From: Asticcacaulis sp. MM231
Lineage (GTDB): Bacteria; Pseudomonadota; Alphaproteobacteria; Caulobacterales; Caulobacteraceae
NCBI RefSeq assembly: GCF_964186625.1
Contig: NZ_OZ075108.1
Span: forward strand, 1,488,001-1,552,000
Reading direction: 5' to 3'
DNA: 64,000 nt
The notes under the pieces were generated by a model. The model worked only from the letters and a program-made list of their open reading frames with translations. It ran no database searches and was not told the origin of the DNA. Position 1 is the first letter of the stretch. Every line of letters begins with the position of its first letter. Below are positions 27,905 to 36,783 of the stretch, piece after piece. Both the position numbers and the translations under genes were made by a program.

Positions 27905-29764
27905 ATGAAACACACGCTCACTCTGGCGCTTCTGGCGTCCATGGTTTCCATGCTGCCGTTCGCAGCCCACGCCCAGTCCTATGACCGTCTGGTCAGCTTT
28001 GGCGACTCGCTCAGCGACCCGGGCAACCTGTTCACCGCCACCGGCCAGCCGCCCGCCCCCTATAATCGCCGCTTCACCAACGACCTGGTGTGGAACGAAT
28101 ATCTCGCCGGCAGCGGTCTGAACTTCTTTGGCTCGCCCGCAACCATCAACAGCGGCAATGTCTATTACGGCTGGGGCGGGGCGCGTTCGGATTCCGCCGC
28201 CAACTCCAGCGGTCCCATCCCCGGCACGCCGACCCAGATCGGCGCCTATCTGGCGCGCGGCGGCACCTTTGGGGCCAATGACGTCGTTTCATTGTGGGCC
28301 GGCGCCAACGATATCTTCCAGGCGCTGCCAACCGCTGCTGCCAACCCCTCGACCGCCTCGGCTTACATGACCGGCATCGCCAGCACGGCGGCCGGTAATG
28401 TCAGCAGCCAGGTTGGGCAACTGGCGACCGCCGGCGCAAAGACCATCGTCGTCATGAACCTGCCCGATCTCGGTTCGACGCCGCAGTTCAACACCAGCGT
28501 CACCACATCGAGCCTGACCACCTACACCACGGGCGTCTTCAACACCGCACTCGACACCGGCCTCAACGCGGCGGCAGCGGCACATAGCGATACCAATATC
28601 GTCGAGGTCGATATCCGTTCGGCCTTCGGCGCCATCGTCGCCGATCCGCAAGGCTTCGGGTTCACCAATGTCACCCAGGCCTGCATCACTGTGACGGCCT
28701 GCGTCACCGGATCGCAGGAGACCCGCAACGGCTATCTGTTCTGGGACGGCGTCCACCCGACGGCTGCCGGTCATCAACTGGTGGCCAATCTGGCCGCGCA
28801 ATATCTCTACACGCCCACCCTGACCCGCGGTGTCGGAATGCTGGCTGAGCAAGGCTACACCACCCGCCGTGCGATTCAGGCCGAGATGGGCTCGCTGCTG
28901 CATCGCGCCACCGGCGAGGGCTATTTCATCCAGATCGTCGGAGCGCAAGGATCGCGCGACACGTCGCTCGCCATGCAGGACGGCATCGGGGGTGATGACG
29001 CCAACTCTGACGTCAAGGCCTATGATTACAGCCTGGCCGGGGTTCGCGCGGGCGCCGTGCAGTCGATCGGCACTGCCACCACCTTTGGCTTTGGCGTCAC
29101 TGCCCTGACCGGTGATGCCAAGGGCTTCCTCGTCACCGCCAAGCCGACCGATCTGAGCTTCGATCTGGGCCTTGACTGGCGTCCCGGTCGTTATTTCATT
29201 ACCGCGACTGCGGGCGCCGGCATCACCAGCTTCAGCGATTATGAACGCCATACGCTGATCAACGCCTTCCGCGAGACGGTCAATCATGTCGATACCGCCG
29301 CCTATTCGGCGCAGGTCCAGACCGGCTTCGATCATGCCATGGGTGGCTGGACGGTCACGCCGGTGGCGCGCCTGTCTTATGCCAGCGCGACGATGAAGGG
29401 CTTCAAGGAGCGCGGCACGGTGGCGGCGGTCGGCTTTGAGGACCGCAAGGTATCGGCGCTGTCTGGCACGGTCGAACTCCAGGCCAGTGGCAAGCTTAGC
29501 GAAAATGTGTCCTTGAGTGGCGTGCTGGGTTATGAGGCCGTGCTAAGCGGCGATCAGGAAGACCTGCGTGGCAAGCTGATCAACAACACGGCGCAGGCCT
29601 TCGCCACCGATATGGGCGATGTCGGGAGCCCCGGCGTACTGGTCGGCATTGGTCTGGAGCGGAAGATGGGCGGCTATTCACTGTCGGCGCAGTATCGTGG
29701 CACCTATGGTTCGGACAGCCAGCAGGACCAGACGGCGCTGATCTCGTTGAATAAGGCGTTTTAG
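27905..29764 (+). CDS. Autotransporter GDSL esterase/lipase (EstA-like)
   Basis: 619 residues: signal peptide (cleavage after AHA, about 23), a GDSL-type SGNH hydrolase passenger (about 25-305) with nucleophile Ser35 in FGDSLSD, block III GANDI and catalytic Asp/His in DGVHPT, then an autotransporter beta-barrel (about 340-619) ending in the aromatic SLNKAF. It would display an esterase on the cell surface, as EstA does in Pseudomonas. It is monocistronic, after a 288-base gap in which I see no other gene. Confidence 0.93.
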   Translation: MKHTLTLALLASMVSMLPFAAHAQSYDRLVSFGDSLSDPGNLFTATGQPPAPYNRRFTNDLVWNEYLAGSGLNFFGSPATINSGNVYYGWGGARSDSAANSSGPIPGTPTQIGAYLARGGTFGANDVVSLWAGANDIFQALPTAAANPSTASAYMTGIASTAAGNVSSQVGQLATAGAKTIVVMNLPDLGSTPQFNTSVTTSSLTTYTTGVFNTALDTGLNAAAAAHSDTNIVEVDIRSAFGAIVADPQGFGFTNVTQACITVTACVTGSQETRNGYLFWDGVHPTAAGHQLVANLAAQYLYTPTLTRGVGMLAEQGYTTRRAIQAEMGSLLHRATGEGYFIQIVGAQGSRDTSLAMQDGIGGDDANSDVKAYDYSLAGVRAGAVQSIGTATTFGFGVTALTGDAKGFLVTAKPTDLSFDLGLDWRPGRYFITATAGAGITSFSDYERHTLINAFRETVNHVDTAAYSAQVQTGFDHAMGGWTVTPVARLSYASATMKGFKERGTVAAVGFEDRKVSALSGTVELQASGKLSENVSLSGVLGYEAVLSGDQEDLRGKLINNTAQAFATDMGDVGSPGVLVGIGLERKMGGYSLSAQYRGTYGSDSQQDQTALISLNKAF

Positions 29765-29781
29765 GGAAACGAGTCCTTATA

Positions 29782-29875
29782 CCTCCCCGGTTTACCGGGG
29801 AGGGGACCGCCGCGCCAGCGCTCAAGCAGCGAAGCGATAGCGCAACATTTGTAGGCGCGTTGGTGGTGGGGCTTC
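29782..29875. repeat. REP-like palindromic element
   Basis: A perfect hairpin (CCTCCCCGGT/ACCGGGGAGG, 29782-29803) is followed by a GC-rich stretch ending GGTGGTGGGGC. This is the look of the short palindromic repeats common between alphaproteobacterial genes. It lies between convergent genes and may also work as a terminator. Confidence 0.5.
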
Positions 29876-29881
29876 TTAACT

Positions 29882-30580
29882 TCAAGACGAACTGATCAAG
29901 CCGGCGGCGATATTGATCGTCAGGGCCAGAACCGTGGCGTTGAAGAGATAGGCCGTCACGCAGTGGATCAGGCCAATGCGGCGCATATTGGTGGTGGCGA
30001 AATCGACATCCGCTGTCTGGCCCGATGTGCCGATGACAAAGGCGAAATAGAGAAAATCCATATAGTGCGGCGCCTTGGTGCCGGGAAAGATTAGCGACGG
30101 CTCGCCCTTGTTGCGCGGCAGTTCGGCATAATAGCCGTGGGCGTAATGGAAGGCGAAGGCGATGTGGATATAGGTCCAGGCGGTGATCAGGGTCAGGCCG
30201 GAGAGGGCGACATGCCAGGCTTTTGCCGCGTCGCTGACGTTCTGTGTGGTCGCCAGTTCGCCGATGATGGCGACGAAACTCAAAATAGCCGCCAGAATCG
30301 ACAGCAGGAGAATCACCCCTTCGCCATCGTCATAAAGGTGGGCGTGGCTTTCGAGGCTGGCGCGATCGGCGGTTAACATGGCCTGAAGCGCAAGGGCGAT
30401 GTAGGGAACCGTGAAACAGTTCCACGCGATCAGGGCGCTGGTGATGCCGTTGAGGTGCGTGAAACCAAGGCAAAAACCCAATACCGCAAGGCCAGTCAGC
30501 AGCGAAAAGACAAGTTGGGGTTTGTGGCGCAGATATCGGATAACGGTGAGATTTAAAAAGCCGGTCTTGCGTGACGTCAT
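29882..30580 (-). CDS. DUF1345 family membrane protein
   Basis: 232 residues with about five or six membrane helices. The features DDGEGVILLLSILAAI, TWTYIHIAFAFHYAHGYY-type helices and DFLYFAFVIGTSGQTADV mark the DUF1345 family of predicted inner-membrane proteins, whose function is unknown. No operon partner is seen. Confidence 0.85.
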   Translation of the reverse strand: MTSRKTGFLNLTVIRYLRHKPQLVFSLLTGLAVLGFCLGFTHLNGITSALIAWNCFTVPYIALALQAMLTADRASLESHAHLYDDGEGVILLLSILAAILSFVAIIGELATTQNVSDAAKAWHVALSGLTLITAWTYIHIAFAFHYAHGYYAELPRNKGEPSLIFPGTKAPHYMDFLYFAFVIGTSGQTADVDFATTNMRRIGLIHCVTAYLFNATVLALTINIAAGLISSS

Positions 30581-30676
30581 AGTTATGTAAAACTCTTGTC
30601 AGTTGTGTGACCTATGTTAGGCTCTTTGATCTGCCGCTTGTCAATTTTGCAATGGGGGAGCAACGAGGTTTCGCGT

Positions 30677-31129
30677 ATGACGATCGCTTTCGAACACGGT
30701 ATTGAACTGCCGCAACCGCCGCATCAGGTTTTTGCCCTCCTGGCAGACTATTCCAAGGTGCCGTTGTGGCTCAAGCGCTGCGAAGGCGTGGCCAAGGCAA
30801 GTTCGGGCCCTAACAAGGTGGGCGACAAACTGCGCTATGCCTATTGCGAGAGTGGCCGCCACGGATTGATGGACGGCGTGATCACCGCCTATGAGCAGGA
30901 TCGTCACATGGCTTACCGCTATTTCGACAAGATGATGGCGGTGGTGGTCGAGTTCCACATGGAGCCTTCCGGCGAGGGCACGCGGCTGACCCACCTGATA
31001 GACATCACCCCGCATAGCTTCATGGCCAAACTGATGTCGCCGGTGTTCAAAATGAAGCTGCCGAAACAGACCATCCAGACGACGGAAAATATTCGCGACT
31101 TGCTGGCGAAGGAAGCGGTCAGTCTATAG
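30677..31129 (+). CDS. SRPBCC (START-like) domain protein
   Basis: 150 residues from the ATG at 30677, with GAGG upstream. The fold signature runs from IELPQPPHQVFALLADYSKVPLW through a long C-terminal helix (KQTIQTTENIRDLLAKEA), typical of the polyketide cyclase/START-like superfamily, which binds hydrophobic ligands in a deep cavity. The ligand is unknown. Its last bases overlap the end of the convergent flavin oxidoreductase gene. Confidence 0.8.
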   Translation: MTIAFEHGIELPQPPHQVFALLADYSKVPLWLKRCEGVAKASSGPNKVGDKLRYAYCESGRHGLMDGVITAYEQDRHMAYRYFDKMMAVVVEFHMEPSGEGTRLTHLIDITPHSFMAKLMSPVFKMKLPKQTIQTTENIRDLLAKEAVSL

Positions 31130-32080
31130 ATCGTATAGCTTCGCCCTCGCGGTAAATGCCTCATGGGCAGCGGAGAACTCCGTCTTCAGGCGGCTGACCA
31201 GATCGGCGACCGGCAGCACTTCGTGGATCGAGCCGACGCCCTGGCCGGCGGACCAGATCGTCTTCCACGCCTTGGCCTCGCTGTTCAGTTCCTCGGCCAT
31301 GTCGATCTTGTGGTGCGGGTCCTTGGCCGCCGCCGGATCGAGGCCGTTGGCAATAAGCGAGGGTGTCAGGAAGTTGGCGTTGATGCCCGAAATAGCATCG
31401 GTATAGGTGATGTCCTTGGCCGTGCTCTCGATCAGCATTTCGCGGTAGCCCTCGACGGCGCGGGCCTCGGTGGTGGCGATAAAACGCGTGCCCATATAGC
31501 CAAGGTCGGCGCCGGCCATCAGGCCCGCCGCCACATCGGCGCCGGTCGATTGCGCGCCGGAGAGCAGGAGGGTGCCGCTGAAGAACTCGCGGATTTCATT
31601 GATCAGGGCGAAGGGGTGCTGATTGCCCGCATGACCGCCGGCGCCGGCCGAAACCAGGATCAGGCCGTCGACACCGGCCTCCATCGCCTTGCGGGCGTGG
31701 CGGGCATTGATGATGTCATGGAACACCACGCCACCGTAAGAATGGACGGCATCGACGATATCCTTGACCGCGCCGAGCGAGGTGATGACCAGCGGCACCT
31801 TGTGCTGGACGGTGATCTGGATATCGGCCATCAGGCGCGTATTGGTGTTGTGAACGATCAGGTTGACGCCGAACGCGGCATCTTCGGGGCCTAAGCTGCC
31901 CTTGATCTCATCCAGCCATTCCGCATAGCCTTCCGAAGTGCGCTGGTTGAGGGCGGGGAAGGTGCCGATCATGCCGGCCTTGCAGGTGGCGATGACGATC
32001 TCCGGACCGGAGACAAGAAACATCGGCGCGGCGACCGCCGGAAAGCGCAGGTTCTTGGTCAGGGAAGCGGGAATGGCCAT
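31124..32080 (-). CDS. Nitronate monooxygenase / 2-nitropropane dioxygenase-type flavoenzyme
   Basis: 318-residue FMN-dependent TIM-barrel enzyme of the nitronate monooxygenase family. Features: AAPMFLVSGPEIV at the N-terminus, the phosphate/flavin loop VSAGAGGHAG, and GADLGYMGTRFIAT. Such enzymes oxidise nitroalkanes or nitronates such as propionate-3-nitronate, though many members are simply NAD(P)H:flavin oxidoreductases. It is divergent from queF. Confidence 0.88.
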   Translation of the reverse strand: MAIPASLTKNLRFPAVAAPMFLVSGPEIVIATCKAGMIGTFPALNQRTSEGYAEWLDEIKGSLGPEDAAFGVNLIVHNTNTRLMADIQITVQHKVPLVITSLGAVKDIVDAVHSYGGVVFHDIINARHARKAMEAGVDGLILVSAGAGGHAGNQHPFALINEIREFFSGTLLLSGAQSTGADVAAGLMAGADLGYMGTRFIATTEARAVEGYREMLIESTAKDITYTDAISGINANFLTPSLIANGLDPAAAKDPHHKIDMAEELNSEAKAWKTIWSAGQGVGSIHEVLPVADLVSRLKTEFSAAHEAFTARAKLYDL

Positions 32081-32262
32081 GATGTTTCCTCTTATATTAG
32101 CTCAAGCGTCGCATGGCTTACGCGCAAACGTGCGCGGCGCACGGTCGCGCTTGCCAAAATGCGGTCGGCATTTTAGAGATAACATTTACAGAAATTGACG
32201 TTCGCGTAAAGTTCAAAATCCATATCTCTTGCTTATTTGGCGGTCGCGTCTATATCCAGCTC

Positions 32263-32724
32263 ATGAGCCATTATACCGATAATCTGACCCAATTAGGTGG
32301 CGGCAATGCTGTCGCCAGCGATCCCGCCCTGGCCGTGCTGGAGCGCGTGCCCAATCCGCATAGCGATGTCGACTATGTCGCGCGCTTCACGGCGCCGGAA
32401 TTCACCTCGCTGTGCCCGGTGACCGGCCAGCCGGACTTCGCCCATCTGGTCATTGATTATGTGCCAGGGGACTGGCTGGTCGAGTCGAAATCGCTCAAGC
32501 TGTTCCTGACCAGCTTCCGCAATCATGGCGCCTTCCATGAGGATTGCACCATCTATATCGCCAAGCGCCTGAAAGACCTGCTCGACCCGCGCTGGCTGCG
32601 CATCGGCGGTTTCTGGTATCCGCGCGGCGGCATCCCGATCGATGTTTTCTGGCAAACAGGTGAAGCGCCCAAGGGCGTCTATGTGCCAGACTTCGGCGTG
32701 CCCACCTATCGCGGTCGGGGCTAA
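32263..32724 (+). CDS. queF: NADPH-dependent preQ0 reductase
   Basis: Reduces 7-cyano-7-deazaguanine to preQ1 in queuosine biosynthesis. This is the short, single-domain type (153 residues from the ATG at 32263). Catalytic Cys51 and Asp58 lie in [11 protein letters not shown], and the NADPH-binding family motif is ESKSLKLFL. The upstream open frame to 32113 is not supported by similarity. No other queuosine genes are nearby. Confidence 0.95.
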   Translation: MSHYTDNLTQLGGGNAVASDPALAVLERVPNPHSDVDYVARFTAPEFTSLCPVTGQPDFAHLVIDYVPGDWLVESKSLKLFLTSFRNHGAFHEDCTIYIAKRLKDLLDPRWLRIGGFWYPRGGIPIDVFWQTGEAPKGVYVPDFGVPTYRGRG

Positions 32725-32730
32725 GCGCAG

Positions 32731-32955
32731 GTGAGGGGGCTTTGGGGCAAATGGTGGTTTAGGGGCGTCGTGATCATTGGCATCGCGCACGCCATCATTT
32801 TGCTGCCAGCCTTGTTGCTTGTACTACTTTCGCAAACCAAAGTTCTCGACTTTGCTGGCGGCGCCGTTGTGAATATAAAATGGCTGACATACCTCGTCCT
32901 GTCGCTGACAGTTTGGGCGCTTATCGAAGTTATTAAGCTTTTTCGGAAGGCTTAA
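32731..32955 (+). CDS. Small two-helix membrane protein, unknown
   Basis: 74 residues from a GTG 7 bases after the queF stop. Two hydrophobic helices (about 11-33 and 50-68) are separated by a short loop, with a basic C-terminus (KLFRKA). It resembles nothing I can name. It may be co-transcribed with queF. Its end overlaps the convergent gene by 23 bases. Confidence 0.5.
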   Translation: MRGLWGKWWFRGVVIIGIAHAIILLPALLLVLLSQTKVLDFAGGAVVNIKWLTYLVLSLTVWALIEVIKLFRKA

Positions 32956-34171
32956 GCTCAGGAAAACCTTGCGGGTGCTCGAACTCGCGGTCCAGCCTAT
33001 CGGCCCAATCTTTTTCTATACCCTTTGGAAAAACATAGCGTTGTGGATAGGTGTTAGGCTCTGTAACCGGTTTACATACAGTCATGACATCTTGCCAACT
33101 CCGCACCAAAGGCACGGTCATATCTGTTGGAGCTAGAATAACCACATCTGTTTGTGGAAGCAGCGTACTTATATTTGCAGCTAGGGTTGAAAAACTGGTC
33201 AATTTATCATTATCTTCAATCGCATCGAATGTGGCGACGAAAACATCACGACCTGTTTTCTTGAAATATTCTTCCAGTGTTGCCTTCTGATTTTGATAGG
33301 TATTAAGCGTGTGGAGCGTCTTTAACCTGTCAATTGCAGGATACTTTCCCTGCGCCGAATCGGCCGGATACCACTTGCCGTTTTTTAGAACCAAGGGCAT
33401 AAGCGAGACAGGACGGACGTCTTTCGAATATTCACCTTCGACTATACGGGCAAAAAGATCGTGATTGCCTCGGTCGGTTGAGCCAGTAACCTCTATCAGG
33501 CTGCGGGATACAGCCACGACAATGACATCACCTTTGATGTCGAGCTTTCCAAAAGCACTAGGTATCAACAGAGCCGAGGGATCAAAAAAATCACCACTGC
33601 TCAGTAGATAAATACCACGTTGAACAGCTTCAAATTCAATGCTTTTGAAGCGTTTGAGATTGTCCATAGCCAGCGGGAAAACATCGTCGAATGTCTTTCC
33701 CCAATCCTTGAGCTGATCAGATGTAACGCTACCGATTGCATCTGGCGTATTGACCACAAGCATGACGCTGAGTGATTCCGCAAATGGCCGACTTATAGCG
33801 GCCATTTCGGCTATCATGGACCTATCATTTACAGCCATCCACATATTCTCGACATAGTCTCTTCCTCGAATGGCTGGCAGTATGTCTGGAAGTATTTGCT
33901 CGAATGTCTTCTTATTTTTTTCTTGTTCTTCAGAATAAAGTGAAGAGTTGATCAGAATTTCTATGTTTTTGGTTTTGTCTGCCTCTGTTTCTGCAGCAAG
34001 CCAGTCTTTGTAAATATTGCCTAGATAAACCCATCCGCCATTATTACCTAAATCAAGGGAAAAATCTGCTTGATTGTAGGTGATAGAATGCGTCCAGCCT
34101 CTGGCTTTGTAATGGGTGACGACAAGCGCAGCAAAATCATCATGCTCTTTTTTCGTTGGTTCATTGCTCAT
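32933..34171 (-). CDS. Hypothetical protein, possibly DUF1444-like
   Basis: 412-residue soluble protein without signal peptide or membrane segments. The middle part (FPLAMDNLKRF, SGDFFDPSALLIPSAF, GDVIVVAVSRSLIEVTGSTD) is reminiscent of DUF1444 proteins (YtpQ type), but this is a weak visual match. The gene is clearly richer in A and T than its neighbours, and its codon use differs, suggesting horizontal acquisition. The ATG at 34171 is followed directly by a plausible N-terminus (MSNEPTKKEHDDF). Confidence 0.65.
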   Translation of the reverse strand: MSNEPTKKEHDDFAALVVTHYKARGWTHSITYNQADFSLDLGNNGGWVYLGNIYKDWLAAETEADKTKNIEILINSSLYSEEQEKNKKTFEQILPDILPAIRGRDYVENMWMAVNDRSMIAEMAAISRPFAESLSVMLVVNTPDAIGSVTSDQLKDWGKTFDDVFPLAMDNLKRFKSIEFEAVQRGIYLLSSGDFFDPSALLIPSAFGKLDIKGDVIVVAVSRSLIEVTGSTDRGNHDLFARIVEGEYSKDVRPVSLMPLVLKNGKWYPADSAQGKYPAIDRLKTLHTLNTYQNQKATLEEYFKKTGRDVFVATFDAIEDNDKLTSFSTLAANISTLLPQTDVVILAPTDMTVPLVRSWQDVMTVCKPVTEPNTYPQRYVFPKGIEKDWADRLDREFEHPQGFPELKPSEKA

Positions 34172-34212
34172 AGTCGTCCCCCGATAGTGTCATAAATCGC
34201 TAACCCGGAATT

Positions 34213-34833
34213 TCAACTCTGCCAATAGCTAACCCGTGACTCATAATCGGGACGTTCGCGTTCCAGCGGCGCTTCGGTGGGGGTGCCCAGGAAGATCCAA
34301 CCGGCGACATTTTCGCCCTCGGTCAGACCAAGCAGCGCTTTGGCGTCGTCTTCATAGGAATACCAGTCGGTGATCCAGTTAGCGCCATAGCCTAAGGCGC
34401 CGGCGGCGATCAGCATGTTCTGGCAGACAGCGGCGGCGGAAAGCTGCTGCTCCCACAAAGGCTTCTTGTACGGAAACACCGGACTGGAAATCACCAGCAG
34501 GGCTTCCGGCGGGATCGACAGCTTTTGCAGCGCGCCCACGGCCTTGCGATCATCGCGGCTCTCGGCCAGTGTTTTCAGTTTTTCGACCAGTTTCGCCTTA
34601 CTCTCCGGCGTAAAGCGCACGATGCGCCACGGCCCAAGCTTGCCGTGATCGGGCACACGAAAGCCAATTTTGATCAACAGATCGATCTCGTCTTGCGAAG
34701 GGGCGGGCAGGCCAAGCGTCGGGGCCGGCGCGCTGCGGCGGTGAAACAGCGCATCGAGCACCTCGGCCGATTTTTTCTGCGGTATGGGCTGGCCGAATGC
34801 GATCGGCGTCTGGTCAAAGTCGGGCAAGGACAT
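34213..34833 (-). CDS. Nitroreductase family protein
   Basis: 206 residues from the ATG at 34833 (MSLPDFDQTP). An FMN-binding nitroreductase-like protein: HRRSAPAPTLGLPAPSQDEIDLLI, RVPDHGKLGPWR, and the C-terminal GWIFLGTPTEAPLERERP are typical of the YdjA subgroup. YdjA-type proteins are small and have a broad, poorly known substrate range. It is divergent from the NUDIX gene with 46 bases between starts. The longer upstream frame overlaps that gene and is rejected. Confidence 0.87.
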   Translation of the reverse strand: MSLPDFDQTPIAFGQPIPQKKSAEVLDALFHRRSAPAPTLGLPAPSQDEIDLLIKIGFRVPDHGKLGPWRIVRFTPESKAKLVEKLKTLAESRDDRKAVGALQKLSIPPEALLVISSPVFPYKKPLWEQQLSAAAVCQNMLIAAGALGYGANWITDWYSYEDDAKALLGLTEGENVAGWIFLGTPTEAPLERERPDYESRVSYWQS

Positions 34834-34879
34834 GCTATGGCTCACGGTGAAGAATCTCTCGTCAGCATATAGGTGAGCC

Positions 34880-35512
34880 GTGGCCGATAAAACACCCAAC
34901 CTGCCCTCCTGGGACAATGAAACGCGCGCCGCTGCCCGCAGGGGCTGGCAAAGCCTGACCTCGCAAACGGTTTTCGAGAACCCGTGGATCAGGATCGAGA
35001 GCCATGATGTCATCGCGCCCACCGGCAATCCCGCGCATTACGGCCTGGTCAAGTTCGCCAACCGCGCCATCGCCGTCCTGCCGCTGCACGATGACGGCAC
35101 GGTGTCGCTGGTCGGGCAGTCGCGCTTTGCGGTCGGCGCTTATAGCTGGGAATTGCCCGAAGGCGGCGGCCCGATGAACGAAGATCCGCGCCAAGCCGCC
35201 ATCCGTGAACTGCGCGAGGAGACCGGCATGGAGGCGGCGGAGGTGCGCGAAATCCTCGGCTTCGATATGTCGAATTCGGTGACCGACGAGGTGGCGGTGA
35301 TCTATCTCGCCACCGGCCTGACGCCCGGTGAAAAGGAACCCGACGAGACCGAGGCCTTCGACTATGCCCGCGTGCCGTTCCGTGACCTGCTGGAGGCGGT
35401 GATAAAAGGGCAGGTTCGCGATGGCTTAACCGTTGTCAGTGTATTGCGGGTACACCATATGGCGGTCACAGGCGAATTGCTCCCGCATTTGCGAGATGCT
35501 ATACTCCGCTAG
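34880..35512 (+). CDS. NUDIX hydrolase (ADP-ribose pyrophosphatase-like)
   Basis: 210 residues from a GTG at 34880. The Nudix box runs from GGGPMNEDPRQAA to IRELREETGM with the metal-binding REXXEE core. The ELPEGG preceding it and the beta-rich N-terminal part resemble ADP-ribose pyrophosphatases (NudF/MutT-like). Likely role: hydrolysis of nucleotide sugars or ADP-ribose. It is followed by cysE after 21 bases. Confidence 0.88.
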   Translation: MADKTPNLPSWDNETRAAARRGWQSLTSQTVFENPWIRIESHDVIAPTGNPAHYGLVKFANRAIAVLPLHDDGTVSLVGQSRFAVGAYSWELPEGGGPMNEDPRQAAIRELREETGMEAAEVREILGFDMSNSVTDEVAVIYLATGLTPGEKEPDETEAFDYARVPFRDLLEAVIKGQVRDGLTVVSVLRVHHMAVTGELLPHLRDAILR

Positions 35513-35533
35513 AAATTATTGAAGGCTTTACGC

Positions 35534-36361
35534 ATGGCTCAGGTTTTCGAGGTCATCCATCCCGACGACAGACGCATCTGGCTCAACCTGCGCCAGGAAG
35601 CGGCTGATGCCCTGGCGGCGGAGCCGGGTCTGGCCTCGATGCTCCATTCCACCATCCTGTCGCACGATGATCTGGCCAGCGCGCTGTCCTATCATATCGC
35701 GCGCAAGCTGGGCGATGACACCATCCGCGGCATGACCCTCCGCGAAATCGTGCGCAAGGCCTATCTGACCGAGCCGCAACTGGTCGAGTATGCCGAGGCT
35801 GATCTGCAAGCTATCTATGAGCGCGATCCCGCCGCGCGTGGCTATCTGCAGGCCTTCATGTTCTTCAAGGGCTATCTGTCTTTGCAGATTTACCGCGTGT
35901 CGCACCGCCTGTGGCAGGAGGGGCGCGTCACCATGGCGCACTTCCTCCAGAGCCGTGTGTCCGAGTTGTTCCAGATTGACATCAATCCGGCCGCACGTAT
36001 CGGCAAGGGCGTCTTCCTCGACCACGGCACCGGCATCGTCATCGGCGAAACCGCCGTGGTTGGCGATGACTGCTCGATCCTGCAGGGCGTGACCCTGGGC
36101 GGCACCGGCGCTGAGCGCGGCGATCGTCACCCCAAGGTCGGCAAGGGCGTGCTTTTAGGCGCTGGCGCCAATGTGCTGGGGAATATCACCATCGGCGATT
36201 ACGCCAAGATCGCCTCGGGCTCCGTGGTGCTCAAACCCGTGCCGGCCCATTGCACGGCCGCCGGCGTGCCGGCCAAGCTGATCAATTGCAAGACCTGCGA
36301 AGATCCGGCGCGCCAGATGGATCACACCATGCCGGATATCGATCTCGACTATTCTATTTAA
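35534..36361 (+). CDS. cysE: Serine O-acetyltransferase
   Basis: Acetylates L-serine with acetyl-CoA, the committing step of cysteine synthesis. 275 residues from the ATG at 35534, with GAAGG 9 bases upstream. An N-terminal helical domain precedes the left-handed beta-helix of hexapeptide repeats, including DHGTGIVIGETAVVGD, VTLGGTG and HPKVGKGVLLGAGANVLG. The catalytic His lies in the DHGTG segment. The C-terminal tail ends DLDYSI; the terminal Ile is typical of proteins that can dock into CysK. Confidence 0.95.
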   Translation: MAQVFEVIHPDDRRIWLNLRQEAADALAAEPGLASMLHSTILSHDDLASALSYHIARKLGDDTIRGMTLREIVRKAYLTEPQLVEYAEADLQAIYERDPAARGYLQAFMFFKGYLSLQIYRVSHRLWQEGRVTMAHFLQSRVSELFQIDINPAARIGKGVFLDHGTGIVIGETAVVGDDCSILQGVTLGGTGAERGDRHPKVGKGVLLGAGANVLGNITIGDYAKIASGSVVLKPVPAHCTAAGVPAKLINCKTCEDPARQMDHTMPDIDLDYSI

Positions 36362-36541
36362 ACGCAGAATGTGGATAAGCGCGGTTAAGGGTTTGCACCT
36401 GCGCGCCTAAGCGCCTATGGCGTTGATCACACACAAAGTTTATCCCCGCGCCCGATAAAATGTGCTTTAGTTACAGCCTTGCATCGGGGGCGCTGCACCA
36501 CTGGATAGACCTCCGCCACATCTACCCTACGAGGCTTAGCC

Positions 36542-36742
36542 ATGACCCCCGCCGAAATCACCAAGGTTCAGGATTATCTCTTCAAGACCTTCCAGACCAA
36601 GGGCCTTGAAATCAAACCGCGCAAGCAGAAGGATTCCGCCGAGGTCTATATCGGCGAGGATTTTATCGGCGTCGTCTATGTCGACGAGGACGAAGAAGGC
36701 TCCTATCTCTTTGAAATGGCCATTCTCAAGGAAGACCTCTAA
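36542..36742 (+). CDS. DUF3126 family protein
   Basis: 66-residue protein matching DUF3126, a family of small alphaproteobacterial proteins: it opens MTPAEITKVQDYLFKTF and holds the conserved core SAEVYIGEDFIGVVYVDEDE followed by SYLFEMAILKEDL. The function is unknown. A strong terminator follows immediately. Confidence 0.9.
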   Translation: MTPAEITKVQDYLFKTFQTKGLEIKPRKQKDSAEVYIGEDFIGVVYVDEDEEGSYLFEMAILKEDL

Positions 36743-36750
36743 AGCAACAA

Positions 36751-36780
36751 AAAAGCCCGGTGATCGCTCACCGGGCTTTT
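36751..36780. terminator. Bidirectional terminator
   Basis: A 13-base perfect stem, AAAAGCCCGGTGA/TCACCGGGCTTTT, with a 4-base loop. The A/T ends work as U tracts on both strands. It sits between the DUF3126 gene and the convergent membrane protein gene. Confidence 0.9.
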
Positions 36781-36783
36781 ATT

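Noticed and set aside
36361..36541. A replication origin near the DnaA-like boxes
   Set aside because: Only two 9-mers, no AT-rich unwinding region and no dnaA, hemE or parAB neighbours.
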